DNA from: Ustulina deusta
Taxonomy: Eukaryota > Ascomycota > Sordariomycetes > Xylariales > Xylariaceae
Direction: 5' to 3'
Length of the DNA stretch: 64,000 bases
Assembly: GCA_023159155.1 (NCBI GenBank)
Contig: JAJNNX010000029.1
Coordinates: 1 to 64,000 of the forward strand
The position numbers and the translations under genes were made by a program. This document shows, piece after piece, positions 36,750-48,010 of the stretch. Below the pieces are notes generated by a model. The model saw only the letters and a program-made list of their open reading frames with translations, had not been told where the DNA came from and made no database searches. The number at the start of each line of letters is the position of its first letter. Position 1 is the first letter of the stretch.

Positions 36750-37645
36750 TCCACGGAGGTAATATAATGAAGCGTCCCGAAGCTTAAACTGCCGATGCCG
36801 ATAGCGTCGCTGATCTGGAGCTGCGTGGGCCAGAACGTTACGTCGAAGGGGTTGGCCGAGCTCGGCTGGTCGAAGAAGCCGACGGCGAAAGTTGGGTTGT
36901 TGTTCAACGTGATCGAGGTGCCGAAGTTGGCCGCCACGGGGCCGCCCTACACACCTAGCGTCCCAGAGGCGCCGAAGGTCAGCGCACTCGCGGTAGAGCC
37001 GACTCCGAAGCTGATTCGGCTCCCCGTTACCGTCTGCGATGCCACCGCTCCCGGGCCCGTGCCGGTGCTAGTCGCGCCTAGCTGCAAGCCCAGGTCGAAG
37101 CTGACGCCCGATGTGAAGAAGCCAGCCGTGCAGCTGAACGGAGGGATGGATGCGTTTGGGTTGCCGCCTGTGAATACCAAGACCGCAGTCGTGGCTGTGA
37201 ACCGGTAACCCAGGAAGCCTGATGGCCCGCAGTTGGTGCGGTCAATGGCAGAAACTCCGGCGTCGTTGGTCACAGTGAAGATATTCTCGCTAAAGCGCCG
37301 GTTGATCGACAGCAAGCTGAAGATGTCAGCATTTTGTCGCCTTTGAGCTGAACTGGACGCAGAGGCTGTATTATTCAGGATGCCTCTGGTATTGACCAAG
37401 ACGTTTTGGCGTGTGCCGTTGAAAGCGACCTGCCAGTCCTTCGCTGGCCCATACAGGGTGGCCGTGTTGGTGGCATCGCCGTAGGCGATCTGTCGGATCA
37501 CGTACGGCTGTCGTTCAAAGCACGTTGTGCTGATGTCGGGATGCGGGTTGCAACCCAGGATGACTTGCCGAACAGAACAGGGCGTCAGGAACTCCCAACT
37601 GGCCTTGGCCCCCTTGTACTCATCGTCATCAGTGAACCGAGTCAT
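36716..37645 (-). pseudogene. unknown ORF broken by one in-frame TAG
   Basis: A single frame of 310 codons on the minus strand, interrupted only by a TAG at 36,947-36,949. It would encode about 309 residues. The part before the stop is rich in Thr, Ser, Asn and Gly and looks beta-structured, with several N-x-S/T sites (for example NGT, NNT, NAS). The part after the stop (76 codons, containing NFGTSITLNNN and PFDVTFWPTQLQI) has the same character. I do not recognise the family. An upstream exon is possible because no signal peptide is seen. A CAG-to-TAG change would match RIP-type mutation, but that is inference. Confidence 0.55.
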
Positions 37646-37867
37646 TCGTGCAGGCCACTCTGACCTCTGTAGTCGGCTTCCTTTTAGACGTGGATAATTT
37701 TTTTCTGCGGGAGTCTATGGTGTCACCTGATCAACCTGTGTAAGTATTGGTGTGAACCAGCAACCATGCTCGGCGATAGCCTCGTAAGGAACCTGGCTTT
37801 TCCCGCCCTCTTCGACGTCACTGTAGGATGGGCGCTTGGAGGCACCGATCATCTCATGCTGCCAGGT

Positions 37868-38164
37868 CTACGGCAGTTCTGAAACTCGCTCTCGATACGT
37901 CTGTTGTGCCCGAGTCCAAACACCCTCCTTTTCACGGTCCCGTAGTTACAAAAGACTAGGGAGAAGTAAGCCGGCATACTCATCGCTTGCCTCGCGAGCA
38001 ATCATAGTGGGGAGATGGTCAATGGCAATGATGCGCAGCTCAGGTCCGTCTAGTGTGCCTGATGCCGAAATAGTCGGGCGATACTGGTGGATTTTGTCAA
38101 TCTGATCTATGTGAACTTCGGACTCGGGGGTAGTCAATATGCATACATGGAGAACGCCGCTCAA
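37868..38164 (-). pseudogene. saccharopine dehydrogenase (LYS1-type) C-terminal relic
   Basis: 99 codons in one minus-strand frame with an internal TAA at 37,946-37,948. The translation carries the family signature IDHLPTMIAREASDEYAG followed by LLLPSLL, then, after the stop, LRDREKEGVWTRAQQTYRERV. This matches the end of the NAD-dependent, lysine-forming saccharopine dehydrogenase, the last step of the alpha-aminoadipate lysine pathway. The N-terminal and Rossmann parts are absent upstream, so this is a fragment and not the working lysine gene. Confidence 0.7.
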
Positions 38165-38490
38165 ATGGCTTGGTCTCTGCCCTCAGGTGAATAACAGCTG
38201 TCATGATGGTGTGCAACGAATTGTCGGCTGTTCTTCGACTTGCAAAATCGAAGGTGAAGGCCTCTTTCAGCAACGAGTTACGACCTAAAGTGTCCCTCGC
38301 GGAGTTAAGCCTCCAGGGTAGGATCCACACCCTAGAGATTAAAAGGCAGAAGTAGTAGGACCGCCGTACCGCCACAATGAGCCACGATTAGTCAGCAGAG
38401 GCATTTGTGCCGAGGGTTCAATATTGCATCATTTCAGGGACATGTCGATGCCATCTTGGACGACTGGCATGTTTCTTTGAAGGCACAAAC

Positions 38491-38957
38491 CTAAGGGACG
38501 GTAAACTGCTTACTGAAGTCTCTCTCGGAAATTCTACCCATGGACCCCATTAATCTGTCGAGATGCTCGGCAATTAACTGGGCCACATCGCTTCCGAACT
38601 GGACCTCCTCAAGTTTTAGGCCGCCTGGACGTGGTTTCGTATCGGAGACTGCGTAAGCGCCGATGGTATAACCCTGTTTTGTGACAATAGGGGCGCCAGC
38701 ATAGTCTGCGTCTGGGTTCCTATCAAGGATACCATGCCACGCTTGACGTTCAGTCTCAAGGCGGACAGCTGCGCGAAGGCAGTGAATGTGGCGTCAGGCA
38801 AAGATCGCTTCGACTCTTCGCTCGGGCCTGTATCAGCGGGCACGGCACTCAGAGCCTCAAAGTCTAACCAAGGCTGGTAGTATTTATTGACACCCCCCTG
38901 CCGCAGATTTTCGGCGCTGGAGCTGGCGGCGGAGGCGCGTCGCGTATGGGCGGCCAT
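38491..38957 (-). pseudogene. GAF-domain/sensor histidine kinase N-terminal relic
   Basis: The minus-strand frame starting at 38,957 contains YYQPWLDFEALSAVPAD and LPDATFTAFAQLSALRLN, then VKRGMVSLI, typical of the N-terminus of fungal hybrid histidine kinases. Around 38,725 the frame jumps. The second frame continues with YAGAPIVTKQGYTIGAYAVS and DTKPRPGGL, the far half of a GAF sensor domain, and stops at 38,491. The middle of the domain and all kinase and receiver parts are missing. It is a deletion plus frameshift relic, with no function expected. Confidence 0.7.
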
Positions 38958-39244
38958 GGCCGCGAAGAAGATGCATGCGTTATTAGAGGATATAGGAAGC
39001 CCTCACGGCCATCCACGATTGTCTTGGTCTTTCTCGATCTAGGCTGTTCTAGCGCCGGGAAGTTGCGATATACCTGTCCGAGATACGTCGTGATGCATGA
39101 GGTACGGAGATAAATCTCTTTCAGTTTGGAGATGATTTAAATTTTCTACGGCTACTAGACTTGATTTGAAGCAGCTGTAACAATTTTGGTCGTCCACATT
39201 TTATTAAAAAAAAATCCGGCATGTCTAAACAATAATTTGCCCGC

Positions 39245-42200
39245 CTATGCAGTCAACAACGGAGCTGCGACATAGAGCTCGTTAAACAAGTCATCCAGCT
39301 TCTTCGGAATCTTTGCTAACTGGGCTAGCGCCATATCCCACCTAAACGCCTCAGCCCATCCGGTCACGAACTGCGTCTGCACGCCCGGCCCAGCCTGCTT
39401 TTGGCCAGACCCGCTGGCCTCGTTGGTATCCCAATCTGGCTTCTCCCAGGTGGACCGAACATCAGCCCACTGCTGGGCGCCAGGCAATGGGGCGACAGGA
39501 TCCCAGTACGGATGCGGCGGCGGCGGCTCGGGGAAGGACTTCTCTGAGATGAGAGACTGTAAATCTGCGTCGAGGATGTCGAAGATCTGGAGTCTATCAT
39601 CCGACATCTGCGGGGGTGGAGCGGTCAGGGAGACGCCCATCATCAGTGTGATGCCGCCCGGCGCTTTGCCGAGGAGCGAGCCGATGTTGTTGCCACTCCG
39701 GACTGGATCGCTCCCTCTATCGTCTGGAGACATCGCGGGACCACTGTTAGCAGAGTTTTTCAAATCGGAATTGGATGGCGTATGCATGCCGAGAGCAGGC
39801 GTTTACTCACACTTTGCCCATAGACCTGTTGGAACGGATTTAAGAGCCGCTTCCATCTTCCAGCTCTGCACTATCTTCGATCCTTCCTGGGTTATGGAAA
39901 GCTCCATTGTCGAATTTAAAGGCTGGGTAAGCCGCATCAGCTTGGCGTAGATGTCGTTGGCTGTATAGGTGACATAGTTGCCATTGGCTAAGTCTGTCTG
40001 CTCGGCCCTACTGATGGCCATCTTGCACCCGACGACGAGCGAGAACGCGCCGCCGCGAACTGTCCAGGTTTGATTCTGCTCGCGTTCTGGCTTCTCCGTG
40101 TCGTTCATCAGCCCTGCCGTCGCTAGGAATGTGTGGCCCTCGTTTTTGGGGGGCTGTCCACTACTCTTGGCTTCCCTAGATTTTGCCCCCTGTGCTACTT
40201 CCCTTTCTTCGTCTTCTTCAAGCTCAATGACCCTCGATTTCTCACTCTCAATTTTCGCCGTGGTGGTGCCTCCACTCTTCTGCTGGCTGCCAGTCTGGAG
40301 AACCAGGTGGTAGAACTCGAGCAATGATAGCGTATGATCGCCGCTGCTCGAGTCCCCAAAGTCGATATCAAACTTATACACTTTTACATCAATATGGACG
40401 CGCCCAGCTAACGGCGGCCCCCACAAGTAGAGAGTTGCACCGACCTCGATGGACTTGTGGCAGTGGATGAAGAGGAAGTCAATGTCCAAGCCGACACCCA
40501 CGCAGATAGCAGCCGAGGCTTGGAATAAAAAGGGCTGATAATTGATGAGGAAATTAGCAAATGCATCAAACCATGCGCCGATGGGCCCTGCGCTGAAAGC
40601 CGCATGCAAACGGCCGCCACCCATGCAGACTTTAGGCGTGATAGCGAAGTAGGCCTCCCCGGTAATACTGATATGGCTGCCCACGCTCCAGCTAATGCCT
40701 AGACGTGGCGGGTTTGGGTATCCTTTAGGAACTTCAAAGGCTTGGTGGTAGCCGCCTAGGGTAAAAACGAAATTCCCTATCAAGGCTCGGTCGGCGTGCG
40801 GGGCGTCGAACCAGTAGTATAGGGCAAATCCGCCCGTCAAGTGGCAGTCCGGATGCAAGATATACGAGTTAGGGGATAATTGAGCTTCGGTTTTAAGTAT
40901 GCCATAGTCTAGATCAATCACGATGGCGATCCCAAGCTCTACGTGCGCAAACTTCTGCTTCAACTGGCCCGTTGGGATATCGACAAGCGCGACCGCAAAG
41001 AGACCTAATTTGATCGACTGGCCGAATTGCACGACAGCGACGGCGTCGAGGGCTATCATCTGGAAAGAATCAATCTTCATCCCCGCTGCCGCCCAGTATG
41101 TATTGTTTAGCGGCGCAAACAAGCCATCCGTCGCCGGGCTCGTGAGTCTCTCGAGGACACTCACAGCGCTGTCTGTGGCCCCCTGCAAAGCAGTTGTCTT
41201 GATAAAGGGGAAATTCACTATCTGGTCCGGCGTGGGCAGCCGTACTTCTGAGTTGTACCCGAAACCCCCGGTGACCCCGGATATTTCGGCGAACTCTAGA
41301 GTGAGAAGCGGCCCATCCAACCGCGCAAAGACAAATACCGATATGAAGGTAGTGTTCGGACCATTCCCTGCTGAAGCCCACCCATAGAACCCAGCCGCCT
41401 GTATCTGGTATGGAGTCCATCCGATGATCAGACCGCCTGCATAGTACTCCAGCGAGCGGTCTGTTCCGTGCCTGAATATTCCAGCCAGAGTGAGCGGTGG
41501 CCTCTCGAAAGCTACTGCGAGGCCTTCCAAGCTGGGCGGCAGCAGCGAGATGTTCTTGAGCCCCTTTAATTCGAGGTTAAGACTAAAGCCTATGAGGGAG
41601 AACTCAAGGGGGCCGAGCTCGAACGTAGCTGTAAAGCGGATGTGGAGCTCACTGTCTGCGTACTTGAGACCGATGTTGCTAATAGATAGGGGGCCCGCTT
41701 TCTTCTTGAATGGGGCCGAGGCGCTATCGCCGTCAGAGTCTTTCTTTCCGCCTGCGCCCCGGTATTTTTCGTCAACCTGCCTTTCATCACCTTTATTTCG
41801 GGGGCTTGCCGACTTCTTGAAATCGTAGTCGAGCACGCAGGTGCGCCCCTTGCTCTGGTCGATCATTATGACGGCGAAGTGTGAGCCGGCCGATAGGAGG
41901 ACATCGGTATCTTTCTTGGTCTTGAACTTGTCCTTGGGAACTAGTGGGTGCTTGTCTAGGGACAAATTAAGACAGTCAATTTCTTTTCGGGTGAGTCCTG
42001 GCATCGTCTTGTTCATTCCTGTACCGTCCTGGATCCACATGATGTATATCTCGTCGAAAGGTTGCGCCAGCTCGCCGACTAAGGGTATGTCGACTTTAGG
42101 CAGCGTAGTGAGCGCCACTTTTATGAAGCGCTTGGACGGGATCTTTGCCTCCCACTTAGCCATATGAATCTGCGCGAAAGTGAGTTCCATGTCGCCTATC

Positions 42201-43901
42201 GCGATGGTAGAGATGAACTGGAACATTCCTTCTTCGGTTGGAGCCTTCCGCACATCCACAGTGATCCCGCCCCCATCCTTGCCGCTGACTATGGTATTGG
42301 CTAAGAACGATGGCAGTTCAAGCTCGTCGCCACCACCGACAATGCTAGACAGAATGTCTCCAATCGTGGCAGTTGCATCCTGAGGACTCAGACTAGCCTT
42401 GAAGGTCCAACCCTGTTGAGTTTCGAACTCGAAATTAACCTCGAGTTGCAGCGCCGCAACAAGAAGCAATCCGTCGAACGAGAAATATGTTCCTACAGAG
42501 CGTCCCTTCTGCTCACCCTGAGTCTGGCCAGTGTATTTGTAGTCTAGACTCATATTGGCAATGGCAAGTGAATCAATGAGAGGCATTACGTGGTCAGTCG
42601 AATCCGGGTCGAAGAACTCATACAGAGTCGAAGCATAAAGACCATGGAGATCAGCTTTCAGTTCCCAAGTCTTGGCAGAAGAACTGTAACTGAGCGATCC
42701 CGTGAGGACGGCGGGCTCTTGGTGGCTAGAGTTGGGACCCGGAGCCACCATAGCAGTGATGCGCGAGACGAAAGAAAAATCCTTTTGCTTTCCCCACTGA
42801 AAGGAGGCAGAAAGCTCGATCTGGCCAAGATCAATCTGTGGCACTGTACTTTCCTCTGTGGAATAGGATTTCGACTGGACTGTAGCTGTAATGGCGAAGG
42901 TATCCTTTGACAGAAATATGCCGGCGCGGGTCAGAAGCGTGGGTACATTGGCAGGTACATCTTCGATTGTTTCACCAGATATGAGCGTGACGAGATCTAT
43001 CGAGGCCGCGGGGTGCTCGGCGAGAGGTTGTAAGTCGTCTATGGCTTCGTATTTGGAACTTAAAAGCCGTTCGGGCGACGCATCGAACCCTGGATGCTCG
43101 ATTAGAAAATTTTCAATTTCGCGACTGCGCTTAATCGAATTGGTTCACCAGCGTTCGGGACTCACAATTCCAAAAATCGCCGTTAAGGAAACCCAGCCCG
43201 CCAATATCATCAGACCAGCTATAAGTTACCAAAAACGTCGGCCGCTTGCTGTTATCGCTCCCTTGGCCAAACTTGCCACACACTTCGATGTCTACTTTGA
43301 GACTGGACAGCTTGAACTTCTCGCCCGACGTATCCACGCTGATACTGAATCGACGGAGATATATGTAATCGCTGAAGATGCCGTCTTTCTCCAGGATTGT
43401 CTCAACCGAGTCTAGGCCGGAATCCGAGGGAAGCAACCCAAGAAGCCATTCCAGGATGACCTGCAGGGGTTCTTTGGATCTCGTCGTTGCTTTGACCTGC
43501 AACGTGAATGCGAAGCCAGAGTTGAAAAACTCAAGTCCGGCCCGCAATTCGACACTCTTCGAGCTACCTTTCGGCGTGACCACACAGCCAACCTGCACGT
43601 ATACTTCACCAGCCGGGATGGCTTGAGGCCCATTATTTGTAGACGCCAATGCCAGCGACTTCTTGCAGATGATGGAGGCCTCTTTGAATTTCAAGCCCTC
43701 GAGAATTTTTGAAGTAGTCAAGGCGTCCTCGAGCTTCGAGAAGTCCTCGAACTCGAAATTGAGATGGCAGAAAGCCAGGGTGCGATTCGAAGATAGAGCT
43801 GAGCGAGCCCTTTCATGTCCCCCCAAGGAGTCGAATTTTCATCAGAGCTTCAGTTTCGAGGTACTTGTTGCAGTGGCTTCGTGCCTCTCATAAGTAATCA
43901 T
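39245..43901 (-). CDS. DUF6603 protein, 1475 residues, 4 exons
   Basis: Minus-strand exons 43865-43901, 43166-43798, 39811-43089 and 39245-39723. Introns are 66, 76 and 87 nt with GTACCT/GTGAGT donors, and phases close perfectly. The DUF6603 part lies at about residues 700-1150, with LEFSLIGFSLNLELKGL, GGLIIGWTPYQIQAAGFYGWAS and GGFGYNSEVRLPTPDQI near 831. The C-terminal exon holds GGITLMMGVSLTAPPP and a WxxxxxW-rich end. The whole protein is rich in predicted beta strands with repeated hydrophobic/glycine alternation; no signal peptide or membrane segment is evident. Function is unknown; the family occurs in bacteria and fungi. Exon 2 contains no in-frame ATG, so the start rests on the 37-nt first exon and is the weakest part of the model. 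Confidence 0.78.
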
Positions 43902-43902
43902 G
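43865..43902. promoter_or_regulatory. overlapping divergent start codons
   Basis: The plus-strand ATG of the 1216-residue gene (43,900-43,902) and the proposed minus-strand ATG of the DUF6603 gene (43,901-43,899) overlap in the tetranucleotide CATG. If both are right, each promoter lies inside the other gene and the two 5' UTRs are complementary. Confidence 0.5.
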
Positions 43903-46900
43903 GGCATCTTCACCGGAGGCAAGAGCGTGGCGATTAACTCTCCGCGACACTTGACGCTCCGTCATGCTAGGAGGAGCGTGACACTGAACAAAGTCAAGCG
44001 GGCCTTACTGGCAGCCGAAGAAGCTCCACAGCCTGTCTTGAAGCCCGGAGAAGAGAAACTGAACTCGTTCTGGGCCCCCAGTCTTGAAGCAGGGCCGATA
44101 CATACCATAGAGGCGACACAGACGATCAGGTCGCCAAACCATGGGGACGACGACCTCGTGCTCAAATCGGTGCAGAAGTTCTACGTAGGTGCGCCGCAAT
44201 TTTCCCTACTGGAAGGCTCTGTGTACTCTATGTACCCGCCGTCCGGATATCCAGAAGACCACCGTATACTACCCCATGTGGTCTTGAGCGATCCTTACCT
44301 GCCCTGGGAGCGAAGTGGCAGTCCAAAGGATGACAATAAACAAGATAACCGCAATAAGGTCCCTTGGATTATTCTTGTCACCTTTACTCAAGAGGAGCTA
44401 CGGCTTGCCCCTGGCGCGCTCGGGAAAGACTTCAAGCAAACCTCAACATTGGCCGTCTCTATGACTGTAGAAGAACTGCTTGACATAAGTGATATTGGAA
44501 CACCAGTCGAAACCCTAATCGATCCGGACGCGCCCGATGATGATCCGGAGCAGAAGAAGATTAAGGCTTCCAAGGGTGACTTCATCTTCATTGCGCCCGA
44601 CCTTTTCAAGAGCCTGTTTTCTACATTTGATAGTCAACACAAACGACAGGTCCCTCAATTTCCAGACACGACCATGCACAAGTACCTCTCCCACGTGCGC
44701 AACATCAACACGACCGGTATGGCGGTTGCTGGAGTCGAGGATGTTGGAATTTTCGCAGTTATCGTGGGCTGTCGCTCCGGACCACTAAACAATGAAACGC
44801 CGATTTCTGTCTGCACACATCTCATCTCCATAGAAGGGGTTGAGGCAATGGAAGGCTTTCCAGATGACAAGAAGTTTGTGGGTTTGTGTTCCCTGCATAG
44901 TTGGAACCATACAACGATGCCACCGGGGATGCTCAATGCCCATGATGCTTTTGTGTCCCTCGGACAGACGCTAAACGTGCTTCGCGCCCCGGATCCCGTC
45001 ATCCAGAGGCTCCTCGAGTCACCCAAAAACCTATCTCCTCCGGTTGCTACTCGACTATCCCAAAGGCTCCAGGATGGGTACTCTCTAGTCAAATACCGCG
45101 TTCAGACGGGAGAGGAGACCGTGGCCCTGTATCGAGGTCCTTTCACGCCAAATGTGGTTCAGCACAAGGAGGGCCTAGATAAATGTTCTAACTCAGGCCT
45201 AGACCTTCAGATCCTCGATCGCGAAGTCGGCATCATGGACATCAGCTACTCGGCTGCGTGGCAGCTCGGACGAACTCTGGCCCTTGGGGATCAAAACTAT
45301 GCCGCGGCCTTAGCTCGCCTGCGCACAGCCGTACAGGCAAGCGCTATGAAGGAGTGTAAGATAGACGCAGTTCGATTTGCAGGGGATCCGTGGGGCTTCC
45401 GTAGACGTTTCGAAATCCTCCGCGACCTAAAGCGCACTGTTGACCGTCTTGACCGTGTTCATCTTGGAGACTCCCAAGATCCGCCCGGCGAGCACGTCCC
45501 GGTTTTCCTGCCCGGCCCACCTAAGCAGAGGTGGTGTCGTCCGCGGCTTAATCGCAGGCAATACCCCCATCTAGGATTCAGTGATCATAAGATTGCAAAC
45601 GGGTATCCCATCCATGCAAAACTGGCAATTCAGGAGCTGGCTGCAGCATGGGATGGGTCCATCTACGACGAAACCAATGACCCAGTCTCAACCGACTGGA
45701 TGATAGTACTCGCATGGATCATGAACCTCATGTTCTTGTCAGGCGTGCCGGCGCATTACTTGATCAGCGATCCAAGTCACCTAGAGCACGAGAGTTTGCG
45801 TTTCTTTTACATTGATCCGAACTGGGTCGATGCCCTCGTTGACGGCGCTCTAAGTCTAGCTAACCACATGGAGGAGGACCGTGACCGAGTGGCCATCAAA
45901 GAGGCCATCAACAATTACATCCGGCACAAATCCGAACACCAAACCCACACGCCTCAGATTCCTGAATATGGGTTTTATCTGCGGTCAGATCTCGTGACTA
46001 TGTTCCCAGACCTAAAGGTTACCACGCTTCCTGAACCGACGCCTAAAGGGACTTTGCCGGAGCGTGCACCATTATTACGCCATGAGATTGTTGCAGACGG
46101 CGTAATGCTTGGGCTCCTCGACCGGCAGCCCGGATCTGATGACTTCACCGGCCTACGTTTCACGCAGCCGCCTCACCAACAGCGGTTCGCCGTCGGGCTT
46201 CGGCTCACACAGGATAATGTCGGTATTGACATACGCAGACAGTACACAGTCAGCCAGGCCGACCGGGAGCGAGACAAGGATCGCCACTTGGCATTGAAGC
46301 CACCGATCGAAAAGCAGCGCAGTGACGACGATAATTGGTTCACCTGGAGCACGACGCCTGGGACCGGCACAGCTGACTTACGCGTGCTGCGGCTTCCATA
46401 TTTCGCCGAGGAACAGCGACGCCTGCTTCAAGAGAAGATGCCAACTTTTATCGATGATCAAGGCGTGACGCGCCGGTTCTTTGATGACGACACCCCCAAT
46501 TCGGCGCTGCTCGCTATGCAGCTGAACGATCCAGTCTATGACTTCACCATCAACATCAGTGATGAGCAAGCAAAGGAGACACTCGCGAGTCTGCGCTCCC
46601 AATCTCTACTTGGAAGAAAGCCAAAGGACTTAAGGACCCTTCATATGCTCGCCAAGTCGCGTATTAAGCCGCTATTCGACAGCAAGGACGATGGGAATGA
46701 AACAGTCCCATCGGATGAAGATGCTGCTCCTCATAGACCAGCAGCAGGATCCCATCATCTTTCTGGAGCTTCTCTATATCAGCGTCATCCGCAATATACA
46801 CCAGCAACGCATGTGCTCAAAGATAACTGCGCTCCTCATGCCGGCTCGCTCCCAGCCTACACACCCCTCCGGCCGGAGATGCGACCGCCGACATGGCATC

Positions 46901-47550
46901 GCCAACCGCCCGGCCGCCACGACGTCATTCCGCCACCCCTCGCCAAGCAAGCCCTATCTTATCTCGCCATGCCAAAATGGCTCGCCTCCAGGATAGCAAA
47001 AGATTCCTCTTCTTCTTCTTCGAGTAATAATAGCCCGCCTTCAGGGCCGCCCAAATTCGCCTGTAGCGTGTACACGCCCGGCAAGGCAGAGATCCACATG
47101 GCGGGGGACGACGACGCGGTCATCCCTCAGGACCTGATATTCTCCGTGCTCGTGAGCAACACGGAGCACAGCGACTGGCGGCTCGTCGAGTTCGACATCG
47201 TCGTGCCGCTCGGTCCCGCGGATCCGGACAGCCACCGGCTGACGGCGCGGTACGACGGGCCCGGCGCGCGGATGCTGAGCAATCTGCGCTTCAACGTGCT
47301 GCCGTCTCTGAGCCACGGGGACGACAGAGGTGGTAATAAGAAGTACCTCGTCCTGCGCCTGCTGCCGCGCAGCGCCAAGGGCTGGATCGACGTCAAGACG
47401 GTCGAGGAGATGAGCTTCTTGCTGTGTCTGGCCAACGTCAATCAGTTCCCGGACTCGCCGACGTATCTCACGCTGTATACTGCGGCTTATTACACGCAGA
47501 TGTATCGCGAGGTGCCGAAAGATAGGTTCACTGTGGAGATTGATAATTGA
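43900..47550 (+). CDS. large intronless protein of unknown function, partner of the DUF6603 gene
   Basis: Uninterrupted 1216-codon ORF. An in-frame TAA lies four codons upstream of the ATG, so an earlier start would need splicing. No signal peptide or membrane helix is seen. The N-terminus is basic (RHARRSVTLNKVKRALL). A well-structured core near residues 590-660 reads STDWMIVLAWIMNLMF followed by GVPAHYLISDPS, LRFFYIDPNW and VDALVDGALSLANH. A proline/serine-rich linker (about 940-1045, with a polyserine run near 1035) leads to a beta-rich C-terminal domain. I cannot name the family. It is divergent from, and abuts, the DUF6603 gene, suggesting a functional pair. Lack of introns over 3.6 kb differs from the neighbours and may hint at bacterial ancestry. 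Confidence 0.82.
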   Translation: MGIFTGGKSVAINSPRHLTLRHARRSVTLNKVKRALLAAEEAPQPVLKPGEEKLNSFWAPSLEAGPIHTIEATQTIRSPNHGDDDLVLKSVQKFYVGAPQFSLLEGSVYSMYPPSGYPEDHRILPHVVLSDPYLPWERSGSPKDDNKQDNRNKVPWIILVTFTQEELRLAPGALGKDFKQTSTLAVSMTVEELLDISDIGTPVETLIDPDAPDDDPEQKKIKASKGDFIFIAPDLFKSLFSTFDSQHKRQVPQFPDTTMHKYLSHVRNINTTGMAVAGVEDVGIFAVIVGCRSGPLNNETPISVCTHLISIEGVEAMEGFPDDKKFVGLCSLHSWNHTTMPPGMLNAHDAFVSLGQTLNVLRAPDPVIQRLLESPKNLSPPVATRLSQRLQDGYSLVKYRVQTGEETVALYRGPFTPNVVQHKEGLDKCSNSGLDLQILDREVGIMDISYSAAWQLGRTLALGDQNYAAALARLRTAVQASAMKECKIDAVRFAGDPWGFRRRFEILRDLKRTVDRLDRVHLGDSQDPPGEHVPVFLPGPPKQRWCRPRLNRRQYPHLGFSDHKIANGYPIHAKLAIQELAAAWDGSIYDETNDPVSTDWMIVLAWIMNLMFLSGVPAHYLISDPSHLEHESLRFFYIDPNWVDALVDGALSLANHMEEDRDRVAIKEAINNYIRHKSEHQTHTPQIPEYGFYLRSDLVTMFPDLKVTTLPEPTPKGTLPERAPLLRHEIVADGVMLGLLDRQPGSDDFTGLRFTQPPHQQRFAVGLRLTQDNVGIDIRRQYTVSQADRERDKDRHLALKPPIEKQRSDDDNWFTWSTTPGTGTADLRVLRLPYFAEEQRRLLQEKMPTFIDDQGVTRRFFDDDTPNSALLAMQLNDPVYDFTINISDEQAKETLASLRSQSLLGRKPKDLRTLHMLAKSRIKPLFDSKDDGNETVPSDEDAAPHRPAAGSHHLSGASLYQRHPQYTPATHVLKDNCAPHAGSLPAYTPLRPEMRPPTWHRQPPGRHDVIPPPLAKQALSYLAMPKWLASRIAKDSSSSSSSNNSPPSGPPKFACSVYTPGKAEIHMAGDDDAVIPQDLIFSVLVSNTEHSDWRLVEFDIVVPLGPADPDSHRLTARYDGPGARMLSNLRFNVLPSLSHGDDRGGNKKYLVLRLLPRSAKGWIDVKTVEEMSFLLCLANVNQFPDSPTYLTLYTAAYYTQMYREVPKDRFTVEIDN

Positions 47551-48010
47551 AGGAATGGAATGGGTCGGGCTGTCTATGGATCTGTTGCTTGTAGCCTAAT
47601 TTGAGCACCTGTTTTCTGTCAATGTGGAATGATGATGATGATGATGGCCTTTACTCTATTATTTAAGCAGTCGCTCTGTCAACGATGAGGTCGTAATCAA
47701 CGTCGTATGTCAATAATATGGGTCGGTCTTCGATGTCCTTTATCTTATCGATCAGTCACTCTTATCGCGTAAAGTCACAGGGGAAGGAACTATTCATTCA
47801 GTTCAAATGATAGATTAATCATGAATGAGATGTCGACATTTGATCTGTTCCTCACTGTCACTTTACTTTCCTGGGCAGTTCGACGTCACCTTCTAAAGAA
47901 TGATTTGAGAGCTCAGTTTGCACTTTGATTAAAAGCCTGCTCAATTGATAACGAATTACAACTCAGACTTTGTCACAATGCCCATTCATCTTGAACATAA
48001 ACCACCATCA
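47551..48010. other. convergent intergenic region with (GAT)n
   Basis: 460 bp between the 1216-residue gene and the convergent propeller gene. It includes an ATG/GAT trinucleotide repeat at about 47,629-47,646. The two 3' ends lie here; nothing else seen. Confidence 0.65.

Noticed and set aside
40098..42910. Plus-strand open frames across the DUF6603 gene
   Set aside because: Antisense shadows of a long GC-normal coding region; none has its own start context or domain.
43131..43165. 41-nt intron in the DUF6603 gene using the acceptor GCGCAG near 43,125
   Set aside because: It leads to a stop after a few codons; the acceptor ATCCAG at 43,090 with a CTAAT branch gives a 76-nt intron and an open frame.
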